Below are positions 1 to 7,657 of a DNA stretch of 64,000 nucleotides, piece by piece. The DNA is taken from NCBI RefSeq assembly GCF_018860915.1, contig NZ_JAHKQD010000037.1, positions 1 through 64,000 on the forward strand. Direction: 5' to 3'. Every line of letters starts with the position of its first letter. The first letter of the stretch is position 1. The notes under the pieces are model-generated. The model made no database searches, had not been told where the DNA came from, and saw nothing but the letters and a program-made list of their open reading frames with translations. A program made the position numbers and the translations under genes. The stretch comes from Colwellia sp. C2M11 (GTDB lineage: Bacteria > Pseudomonadota > Gammaproteobacteria > Enterobacterales > Alteromonadaceae).

Positions 1-1169
1 TAACGATTGTGGTGACACCTGCTGATAATATTCCACCTGTAGCAGAAGATGATGGCTTTAGTATTTATCAAGGGGAAAGCGTTAGCGGTAACCTTATCAC
101 ACATGTCGATGGTAATGATGGTATTGCCGATCATGATGGTGGTGATGGGGCAGTGCTCACTATAACGCAAGTTAATGGTGTTGATTTGGTTTTTGGGGCT
201 GATGGTTTTGCGACTGTGAATGTTGATGGTGGAGCAGTAACCATTAATGCAGCAGGTGATTTTACTTATAATAATAGTGATGGTTACATTTTAGATAGTG
301 AGTCCCCAAGTTTTTTGTACACCTTAAGTGATGGAACTGACACAGATACAGCGAAGGTGACAATTGATATTGATGATACTGCACCTAATCCTGTTGATGA
401 TACTAACTATATAACATATAACGATAATGAAGGATTAAGTGTTGGAAAATTTATTTCAGGTAACATCCTAAAAGGAGGAAGTTCAGGGGATAGAGGAGAT
501 AGTAGTCCCGGTGAGACTGTTATCTTAACGAAGGTTGAATATGGATCACAAGTTTATCAGTTTGATGATACTACTACCTCACATATAATAACGACTGATT
601 TTGGCAAATTTACTCTTAATGATGCCGGAGTGTATTATTTTTTCCTTGATGAAGGTGTCGATATCACTACGATCCCACCTTCTCTTGAATTTGACTATAC
701 TATTCGAGATGATGATAAAAATGAAATGGGTGAGACTAAAAACCCTGAAACAGGTGAGGCAACATTAACAATTTACTTAACGCATGTTGACGTTAGCGCC
801 AAGGCAGCGAACACTTCTTCTGAAGATGAGCTGATTGATTTATCTTTTGCTGCTGAAGCCAGTATTGTAAATGCAAACGACGAAAATAATAAGTCGAGTA
901 CTAATACAGACTTAAGTGATCTTTTAACGTCAGATGATAATAATCTCGATGACTACTTAAGTTTCAATGAGCTTTCGAATGATGAAGTAGCAGATAATTT
1001 TGAAGGAGAACTCGGATTAGATGCTGAAGTTGAAAGTGTAGTTAAAGAAAGTGAGGCTGAAACAATAGTGACAAATAGCCTATTAAAAGAAGGGGCTACA
1101 TTGATCAGTGATGCGTCTCCAGAGAATGTTCCACAACAAATTGAACTTGACTCCAACGACCATATATAA
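1..1169 (+). CDS. Giant repeat adhesin (LapA/BpfA-like), C-terminal part only
   Basis: The frame is open to the left edge of the window, so this is the 3' end of a larger gene; the GTG codons near base 9 are internal. The visible ~388 residues begin with VCBS/cadherin-like repeat sequence rich in Asp and Gly (DGNDGIADHDGGDG, then an 'AAGDFTYNN' strand motif and a closing 'VTIDIDDTAPNPVDD' linker). A second, divergent repeat follows. The last ~120 residues are a very acidic Ser/Asn/Asp/Glu-rich tail (DLSDLLTSDDNNLDDYLSF) without a hydrophobic anchor, as expected for an uncleaved type I secretion signal. No canonical GGxGxDxxx RTX nonapeptide run is visible here. The downstream ABC/HlyD/TolC/LapG/LapD genes identify it by context as the biofilm adhesin they export and release. 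Its N-terminal retention module and LapG cleavage site lie outside the window. Confidence 0.85.
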   Translation, partial: TIVVTPADNIPPVAEDDGFSIYQGESVSGNLITHVDGNDGIADHDGGDGAVLTITQVNGVDLVFGADGFATVNVDGGAVTINAAGDFTYNNSDGYILDSESPSFLYTLSDGTDTDTAKVTIDIDDTAPNPVDDTNYITYNDNEGLSVGKFISGNILKGGSSGDRGDSSPGETVILTKVEYGSQVYQFDDTTTSHIITTDFGKFTLNDAGVYYFFLDEGVDITTIPPSLEFDYTIRDDDKNEMGETKNPETGEATLTIYLTHVDVSAKAANTSSEDELIDLSFAAEASIVNANDENNKSSTNTDLSDLLTSDDNNLDDYLSFNELSNDEVADNFEGELGLDAEVESVVKESEAETIVTNSLLKEGATLISDASPENVPQQIELDSNDHI

Positions 1170-1201
1170 TTAATCTGATAATATTAGTAAATGATATTAA
1201 A

Positions 1202-1247
1202 AATGATCTAATGGTGTAATATGTATTTATAACATCATTAGGTCATT
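1202..1247 (+). other. Stem-loop between adhesin and exporter genes
   Basis: Two 16-base arms (1202-1217 and 1232-1247) pair along their whole length with two G-U wobbles around a 14-base loop. It lies 33 bases after the adhesin stop and 55 bases before the ABC transporter start. No U-run follows, so it is not a standard intrinsic terminator. It could stabilise the 3' end of the adhesin message or damp read-through into the secretion genes. The pairing is seen directly; the role is inference. Confidence 0.45.
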
Positions 1248-1301
1248 AGCCAAGTTCAGGTTAGTTAGACAGTGAATTTATTTTAAGGGATCAAATACTT
1301 C

Positions 1302-3476
1302 GTGCAATCAACAGTGCAACCGTCATCTGAGTGGTCAATCAATGCTTCACAAAAGTTAAGTTCAGATCCCTTATTAGATAGCTTAGTGCTCCTCACTGAG
1401 CATTTTGGCAATCCCTGCTCTGCTGATGCTCTTTCAGCAGGTTTACCACTGACAGAAACAAATTTAACGCCTGAACTTTTACCTCAAGCAGCTTCTCGGG
1501 CAGGGCTAAGTGCCAAGCTAGTACGTAAAGGCTTGAATGAACTGCCTTCAATGTTGCTACCTTGTATTTTGATGCTCAAAGATAAAAAAGCAATAGTCTT
1601 ACAAGAGCTTGATATTGAAAATAATAAAGCAATAGTCTCCTTGCCTGAAACTGGTGGAGAAGAGCTATTAACTATTGAAGAGCTCGAATCAAATTTTGTC
1701 GGCTACTTGTTTTTAGTAAAGCAACAATATCGTGGCGATAGAAATTTTGATGTTCAGCACGATAGTTCGAAAGAGCATTGGCTATGGAAAAGAATTAAAA
1801 ACACTTCCACTATCTACCGTGATGTGATTATAGCTTCTATCATGGTAAATATTTTTGCGTTAGTTTCGCCTCTTTTTGTTATGAATGTTTATGATAAAGT
1901 CGTTCCTAATCTTGCATTTGAATCACTTTGGGTACTTGCTGTCGGTGCCGGAATTGCTTATATATTTGATTTGATTTTAAAGCAACTACGTGGTTATTTA
2001 ATTGATGTCGCGGGTAAAAAAATTGATATAGAAGTTTCCTCGAAGCTTTTCGCAAAAGTCATAGGTATGCCCCTTGAAAAACGATCTCCAAGTGTTGGTG
2101 GAATGGCTAAGCAAATAGGTGAATTTGATAATGTGAGAGAGTTCTTATCATCTGCAACTATCAGTGCAGTTGTCGATTTACCTTTCGCACTGCTCTTTAT
2201 GTTTTGTATTTGGCTTGTTGCTGGAGACTTAGTGATGTTTCCTATTATTGCCTCTATCTTGATTATTGGTTATACCTTGTTGAATCAAGCAAAGCTCAAG
2301 CAAGCGATTGAAGAAACGAATAAGTATTCCAGCTTACGACACGGCCATCTAATTGAGTGTTTAAGCACTTTAGAGTCGATCAAAGCCAATGGAGCCGAAG
2401 GTGTTGTTCAAAATGCCTGGCAACAAATGATAGGGCACACCTCTACTTGGTTGCTTAAATCAAAAATCATTACGAATTCAGTGTTAAATTTTGCCAGTTT
2501 TATTGTGCAAATATCAGTTGTTGCTGTAGTGGTTTTAGGGGTTTATCGAGTCTCGGATAACTTAATTTCAATGGGCGGAATTATCGCGGCAGTAATGTTA
2601 ACAGGCAGAGCTATTTCACCTGTTGCCAAACTTGCAGGTTTAATGACGCGCTCTAATCAAACCATTAGTGCGTTAAAGCAACTTGATCTTTTAATGGAAC
2701 AAGAAGGTGAATTTGAAGATAAAGCACATTTAGTCAGTAGAAATAAGCTTGCGGGTAATATTAATGCTGATAATGTGAGTTTTAAATACCCAAATGCGGA
2801 TATCCCGTCTTTAAAACCGATGTCTGTGAATATTCGTCAAGGCGAAAGAGTTGCGATTGTTGGACATAACGGCTCAGGTAAAACCACGTTAGCAAAATTA
2901 TTGCTTGGACTTTATCAACCTAGTCAAGGCTCTATACAATTTGATGGTTTGAATTACCAACAAATACACCCCAGTGATTTACGTAAGAATATTGGTTACT
3001 TACCACAAGATATCGTGTTATTTCACGGTACTATCAGAGATAATATACTCTTTGGTACTAGACAAGTTACAGAATATCAACTGATTAGAGCTGTGCAACT
3101 TTCTGGGGTCAGTATTTTTACTGATCAGAATAGTCAAGGACTTGATCAACAAGTGGGCGAGAGTGGTAATGCCCTGTCTCGTGGGCAAAGGCAGTCTATT
3201 GCGTTAGCAAGAGCAATATTAAATTCGCCTCAAATATTATTATTAGACGAACCAACTGCTAGCCTTGATGCTCGCGCTGAAAAGCAGTTTATTAAATCAA
3301 TACATGCGACGGCTAAAGATCGTACTATGTTATTAATTACACATAAAATGGATTTGTTAAAATTGGTTGATAGAATTCTGGTGTTAGACAAAGGTAAATT
3401 AATAATAGATGGTCCAAAAGATGAAGTATTAGCAAAGCTAAAAGGTAATCAATTAAATCAAGAGACAAGCGCATGA
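1302..3476 (+). CDS. lapB: Type I secretion ABC transporter/ATPase (LapB-like)
   Basis: Inner-membrane ATPase that should power export of the adjacent adhesin. It has 724 residues in the usual three-part order. Residues ~20-145 are a C39-peptidase-like domain that appears degenerate: where the catalytic Cys is expected the sequence reads SDPLLDSL, so it likely binds substrate without cutting it. A six-helix ABC membrane domain covers ~165-440. The nucleotide-binding domain has Walker A GHNGSGKTT at ~521, signature LSRGQ at ~625 (Arg in place of the usual Gly), Walker B ILLLDEPTASLD at ~644 and the H-loop LLITHK at ~680. The start is GTG, with an AAGGGA Shine-Dalgarno at 1285-1290. The stop overlaps the next start (ATGA), indicating translational coupling. 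LapB is the Pseudomonas name; Shewanella uses agg/rtx names. Confidence 0.93.
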   Translation: MQSTVQPSSEWSINASQKLSSDPLLDSLVLLTEHFGNPCSADALSAGLPLTETNLTPELLPQAASRAGLSAKLVRKGLNELPSMLLPCILMLKDKKAIVLQELDIENNKAIVSLPETGGEELLTIEELESNFVGYLFLVKQQYRGDRNFDVQHDSSKEHWLWKRIKNTSTIYRDVIIASIMVNIFALVSPLFVMNVYDKVVPNLAFESLWVLAVGAGIAYIFDLILKQLRGYLIDVAGKKIDIEVSSKLFAKVIGMPLEKRSPSVGGMAKQIGEFDNVREFLSSATISAVVDLPFALLFMFCIWLVAGDLVMFPIIASILIIGYTLLNQAKLKQAIEETNKYSSLRHGHLIECLSTLESIKANGAEGVVQNAWQQMIGHTSTWLLKSKIITNSVLNFASFIVQISVVAVVVLGVYRVSDNLISMGGIIAAVMLTGRAISPVAKLAGLMTRSNQTISALKQLDLLMEQEGEFEDKAHLVSRNKLAGNINADNVSFKYPNADIPSLKPMSVNIRQGERVAIVGHNGSGKTTLAKLLLGLYQPSQGSIQFDGLNYQQIHPSDLRKNIGYLPQDIVLFHGTIRDNILFGTRQVTEYQLIRAVQLSGVSIFTDQNSQGLDQQVGESGNALSRGQRQSIALARAILNSPQILLLDEPTASLDARAEKQFIKSIHATAKDRTMLLITHKMDLLKLVDRILVLDKGKLIIDGPKDEVLAKLKGNQLNQETSA

Positions 3477-4846
3477 AGGTGAGTCAACAAGATTTAGAAA
3501 TGGCTGACGATGTCTACGGCGCAATGCTAACTGAAGTGCCAAGTTTACATCGCTTAACTATTTGGGCTATGGCTAGCTTACTTTTGTGTTTTCTTGTGTG
3601 GTCTTATTTTGCAGCACTACAGCAAGTTACTTCTGGCATAGGTAAAATTATCCCTTCAACACAAGTGCAGATTGTTCAAAGTTTAGATGGTGGTGTATTA
3701 CAAGAGTTATTTGTACAAGAAGGTATGCAGGTTGTGAAGGGGCAACCTATAGCAAGAATTGATGACACCCGTTTCAGATCAGATTTTGCTGAACAAAAAC
3801 AAGAAGTTAATAGTTTACGAGCAAATGTGATTCGTCTTAGAGCCGAACTTTCAAGTATCTTAATTGGCCATAATGAACAGTGGCAACGTCAAATAGAAAT
3901 TAATAAAAATATACCTGTTTACCCTGATGATCTCCTGCAAAATGCCAAATTTATGGTTGAAAGACAAAAAGAAGAATATTCTGGAAGGTTAGATAATTTA
4001 ATAAATCAATTAGCTATTCAAGAACAACAAATTCAGCAGAGAGAGCAAGAAGTTGCTGAGTTAGATTCTAAAATTAACACTCTGCAAATAAGTTACCAAA
4101 TAGCGAGTAAAGAACTTGATCTTACGCGGCCTCTCGCTGAAAAAAATATAGTTTCTAAAATAGAATTATATAAATTAGAGCGTAGTGTTAATGAGCTGAA
4201 AGGCGAGTTAAGTGCAGTACGGCTACTATCGCCTAAGTTAAAGTCCTCATTACAAGAATCAATATTAAATCGTCGAGAAACAGCCCTTGCTTATAGATCA
4301 GAAGCTAGGGCAACACTTAATGATATGCAAAATAAATTATCTCGTATTAATGAATCACAAGTTGGTGCTCAAGATAAAGTTACTAAAGCCTTAATATTAT
4401 CTCCTGTTGTTGGTACGATTAAAACAATTCATATCAACACATTAGGTGGTGTAGTAAAACCTGGGGAAACAATTGCAGAAATAGTGCCTACAGAAGATAA
4501 ATTGATGGTTGAAGCTAAAATAAAACCAAGAGATATTGCTTTTATTTATCCGGGGTTACCTGCTGTTGTAAAAATTACAGCGTATGATTTTACTCGCTAT
4601 GGTGGATTGAAGGGCAAAGTTGAACATATAAGTGCAGACACGACCCAAGATGAGGAAGGAAATAGCTTTTACCTGATTAGAGTACGTACGGATGCTTCAA
4701 GCATAACAAACAAAAAAGGTGAAGCAATGCCAATTATTCCAGGAATGTTAACGGAAGTTGATGTTATCACTGGTAAACGAACTATTTTGGAATATATTTT
4801 AAACCCAATATTACGGGCGAATGAAGCTGCACTTAGGGAACGATAG
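3473..4846 (+). CDS. lapC: HlyD-family membrane fusion protein (LapC-like)
   Basis: Periplasmic adaptor joining the ABC transporter to the outer-membrane channel. It has 457 residues: a short cytoplasmic N-terminus, one transmembrane helix at ~29-48, a lipoyl/barrel-sandwich half (SLDGGVLQELFVQEGMQV), a long Gln/Glu-rich coiled coil (~105-290), the second lipoyl half (ALILSPVVGTIKTIHIN) and a beta-barrel with the HlyD-type segment YDFTRYGGLKGKVEHISAD. Its ATG overlaps the lapB stop by 4 bases. Length and order are standard for type I secretion adaptors, and the substrate is taken from context. Confidence 0.93.
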   Translation: MKVSQQDLEMADDVYGAMLTEVPSLHRLTIWAMASLLLCFLVWSYFAALQQVTSGIGKIIPSTQVQIVQSLDGGVLQELFVQEGMQVVKGQPIARIDDTRFRSDFAEQKQEVNSLRANVIRLRAELSSILIGHNEQWQRQIEINKNIPVYPDDLLQNAKFMVERQKEEYSGRLDNLINQLAIQEQQIQQREQEVAELDSKINTLQISYQIASKELDLTRPLAEKNIVSKIELYKLERSVNELKGELSAVRLLSPKLKSSLQESILNRRETALAYRSEARATLNDMQNKLSRINESQVGAQDKVTKALILSPVVGTIKTIHINTLGGVVKPGETIAEIVPTEDKLMVEAKIKPRDIAFIYPGLPAVVKITAYDFTRYGGLKGKVEHISADTTQDEEGNSFYLIRVRTDASSITNKKGEAMPIIPGMLTEVDVITGKRTILEYILNPILRANEAALRER

Positions 4847-4896
4847 CGCTTAACTAAAAAATTAAGAATAAAAAATAATACAAACAGGGAATATTT

Positions 4897-6303
4897 ATGA
4901 ATAATGTTGTTTTTACCTTGAATAAAATAGCAATACTTGGTGTGCTAGGTTTATCGACATTGTGGTCGGTTAGTAGTAATGCCCAAAGTTTAGAGCAGGC
5001 TGTTGCGGAAGCACTTAATACGCATCCTGATATTCGCCAGTCTTTTGCTCGATTTAAATCGAAAGAAGAAGATGTTAATCGTGCATCAGCAGGTTACCTT
5101 CCTACCGTTGATTTAACTGCTGGGTATGGTTATGAGTTTACAGATACGCCAAGTAATAGAAGGACCGAACTCAATAATAGTAACGGTCAAACTGAGTTGG
5201 CGCGTGGTGAGTTTGGTATTAGTATTAAACAGATACTTTTTGATGGTATGTTTACTAGCCATGAAGTAGATAGAACTAAATTTGAAGCAAGTGCAGAGCA
5301 ATGGACTTTAATTTCAAATGCTGAAGATCTCGCTTTGAAAGTTGCGCAAGCATATTTGAATTATATTAAAACAGAGCAACTTATTGAGTTAGCACAAAAA
5401 AATATTGAATCACACGAAATAATTTATCAACAAATAAAAGAGCGTACTGATTCTGGATTAGGTAATATTGCTGATTTATCACAAGTGACAGGGCGATTAG
5501 CTAGAGCACAGTCAAATATGATAGCCGCGCGAAATAACCACCTTGATGCAAGAACACAGTTTATTCGTTTAACAAACACACTGCCTGAAAACTTAGTGAT
5601 TCCAGTCCCCGATGCTGACATGCTACCTAAAGATAAAGAAAGTGGCCTAGATCTAGCAATTAAACGTCACCCGGTTATTAAATCAGCTCAACAAGATGTA
5701 AGAGCTGCACGTTCATTTAAAAGTGCTGTAAAATCAAATTACTACCCTACATTATCGTTAGAGTTAGCTGCTAATTCAGATAATGATATTGGAGGCGAGA
5801 GTGGATTAAATCAGTTTGGTGCTGATGTGGGGGGTCACCGTAATGATGCCTCAGCAATGTTACGTTTGCGCTATAATTTTTATTCTGGTGGAAAAGATAT
5901 TGCCAGTGAAAGAAGTGCAGCCTATAAAGTATCAGAAGCACAAGACATTAATGCAAGTGCTCATAGGCAAGTAACAGAAAGTTTTGGTCTGGCTTGGAAT
6001 GCTTTTCAAATGTTAGCCTTACAAAAAAAATATATAAAGCAACATGTTATAACCTCTAAAGACACTCAAGTAGCCTACAAACAACAATTTGATATTGGTC
6101 AACGTAATTTACTTGATTTACTTGATACTGAAAATGAGTTGTTTCAAGCCCGTCAAGATTATTTAGATGCAGACTTTAATGAGTTAAGTGCTAAATATCG
6201 TATATTAAACTCAACAGGACAGTTATTAGACTCGCTAAGGGTGACTAGATCTGCCGCTTGGAAGGGAGAGCACGAATATGAGGAAGGAGCATACAATGAA
6301 TAA
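4897..6303 (+). CDS. lapE: TolC-family outer-membrane channel (LapE/AggA-like)
   Basis: Outer-membrane component of the type I exporter. It has 468 residues with a signal peptide (MNNVVFTLNK..., cleavage near SNA-QS at ~30) followed by two OEP repeats. The first starts SLEQAVAEALNTHPDIRQS. The second carries the family's paired helices and tyrosine/asparagine-rich barrel strands (YYPTLSLELAANSD; LRYNFYSGGKDI). An AGGGA ribosome site lies at 4886-4890, six bases before ATG. It follows lapC by 50 bases, and its 3' end overlaps the next lipoprotein gene. The position after ABC and HlyD genes supports a dedicated channel rather than the housekeeping TolC. Confidence 0.92.
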   Translation: MNNVVFTLNKIAILGVLGLSTLWSVSSNAQSLEQAVAEALNTHPDIRQSFARFKSKEEDVNRASAGYLPTVDLTAGYGYEFTDTPSNRRTELNNSNGQTELARGEFGISIKQILFDGMFTSHEVDRTKFEASAEQWTLISNAEDLALKVAQAYLNYIKTEQLIELAQKNIESHEIIYQQIKERTDSGLGNIADLSQVTGRLARAQSNMIAARNNHLDARTQFIRLTNTLPENLVIPVPDADMLPKDKESGLDLAIKRHPVIKSAQQDVRAARSFKSAVKSNYYPTLSLELAANSDNDIGGESGLNQFGADVGGHRNDASAMLRLRYNFYSGGKDIASERSAAYKVSEAQDINASAHRQVTESFGLAWNAFQMLALQKKYIKQHVITSKDTQVAYKQQFDIGQRNLLDLLDTENELFQARQDYLDADFNELSAKYRILNSTGQLLDSLRVTRSAAWKGEHEYEEGAYNE

Positions 6304-6934
6304 AGTATTACGCAATCCCAATAAGTATATTTCACTGTATTTGGCAATGATAGTGTCTGCTTTACTGCTTACGGCATGTGCTGATACACGGGTTGTTGTC
6401 CTAGAGGATTCTGTTGAACAGCAATTTAATTTAGCTGATGATGATAGTGATGGTGTGATAAAAGCACGAGAAAAATGTGATGGAACTACCATTGGAGCTT
6501 CTGTCGATAATTATGGCTGTGGCATAAAGATATCTACTATCGAACCTTTTCAAATAGATATTAAATTTGAACGTAATTCATCTGAAATACCTGCTGCAGC
6601 TTATGCTGAAATTAGTAAATTAGCAGACATTTTGGAGAAAAATTCTGCAATTAATGTATTGGTTGAAGGCCATACCAGTAAAGTTGGTACTGCTGCGTTG
6701 AATAAAGCGCTTTCTAATGCTCGCGCCGAAGCTGTAGCTACAGTATTAGAAAATGACTTTGCAATTGATAAAAGCAGAATTGCTACTATTGGTTATGGGT
6801 TTGAGCGCTTAGAAGCTATGGGGGACACGGAGCAAGATCATGCAGTAAATCGTCGTATAATGGCCGAGATTTCAAATATAGAGAATATTGATGAACTCAA
6901 ATGGACCATTTATACGGTAGACCAAGTTAATTAA
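6296..6934 (+). CDS. OmpA-family lipoprotein of the adhesin operon
   Basis: A peptidoglycan-binding outer-membrane lipoprotein by motif. I start it at ATG 6296, preceded by AAGGAG at 6284-6289, rather than at ATG 6278, because this places a lipobox (LLLTAC, Cys 28) behind a normal signal helix. After the anchor comes a short Asp-rich stretch (DDDSDGVIKAREKC) like a thrombospondin type 3 calcium loop. A C-terminal OmpA/MotB domain follows, with the recognition segments VEGHTSKVG and NRRIMAEIS. It overlaps lapE by 8 bases. An OmpA-like gene also sits at this point in the Shewanella bpfA locus. Its role in adhesin export or retention is not established; anchoring the channel to the cell wall is inference. 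Confidence 0.85.
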   Translation: MNKVLRNPNKYISLYLAMIVSALLLTACADTRVVVLEDSVEQQFNLADDDSDGVIKAREKCDGTTIGASVDNYGCGIKISTIEPFQIDIKFERNSSEIPAAAYAEISKLADILEKNSAINVLVEGHTSKVGTAALNKALSNARAEAVATVLENDFAIDKSRIATIGYGFERLEAMGDTEQDHAVNRRIMAEISNIENIDELKWTIYTVDQVN

Positions 6935-6939
6935 TTATA

Positions 6940-7653
6940 ATGAGTAGTATTAAGAGCAATATTCTTTTTGTAAGTATTGGAATGAAATTTGTTCAAGTAC
7001 TACTTATTCTGTTGCTATCACCAGCTATTTTTGCTCGATCTATCTTGCCACTTGATGAAGAAAAAATTATATCATCGCTAACGCAAAGTTATGGTGAAAG
7101 GGCGGGTAAACGAGGTAAGACTTGGTTTAATTTAATGCAACAGAAGTCAGATATCTCTGAACTTGAAAAATTAAAGGAAGTGAATAATTTTTTTAATCTT
7201 TTTAGGTTTATAGACGATAAAATACTTTGGGGTGTAAGTAACTATTGGGCAACACCTGTTGAATTTATTGGTGTTAATGGCGGAGATTGTGAAGACTATT
7301 CAATAGCGAAATACTTTACATTATTAGAGCTTGGTATTGCGGATGAAAAAATGAGGATCACCATGGTAAAAGCAGTAAAACTGAATCAATATCATATGGT
7401 GCTTGCTTATTATGATACCCCGAATGCCATGCCGTTAATATTAGACAATATTGATGGTGTTATTAAGCCCGCAAGTCAGCGAAATGATTTAATCCCAATA
7501 TATAGTTTTAATGCCAGTCAATTATGGCTAAACAAAGAGAAGGGGCGTGGTGTGATTAGTGGAAAATCATCAAAACTGAAACTTTGGCGTGAGCTACGAG
7601 AACGTATCACTACTTCAAAACTTAAACAACCCAAGCTAAAAATGGAGTTTTAA
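6940..7653 (+). CDS. lapG: LapG-like periplasmic cysteine protease (BTLCP family)
   Basis: Calcium-dependent periplasmic protease that, in characterised Lap systems, cuts the N-terminus of the adhesin and releases it from the cell. It has 237 residues. Catalytic Cys 117 lies in GGDCEDYS, His 152 in NQYHMVLAYY and Asp 169 in LDNIDG. The acidic residues flanking the Cys match the family's calcium-binding position. A signal peptide is clear (MKFVQVLLILLLSPAIFA). That helix would be cleaner if translation began at the in-frame ATG at 6982; neither start has a strong Shine-Dalgarno, so the longer form is kept. It is 4 bases from lapD, matching the usual lapG-lapD coupling. Confidence 0.92.
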   Translation: MSSIKSNILFVSIGMKFVQVLLILLLSPAIFARSILPLDEEKIISSLTQSYGERAGKRGKTWFNLMQQKSDISELEKLKEVNNFFNLFRFIDDKILWGVSNYWATPVEFIGVNGGDCEDYSIAKYFTLLELGIADEKMRITMVKAVKLNQYHMVLAYYDTPNAMPLILDNIDGVIKPASQRNDLIPIYSFNASQLWLNKEKGRGVISGKSSKLKLWRELRERITTSKLKQPKLKMEF

Positions 7654-7657
7654 GATC

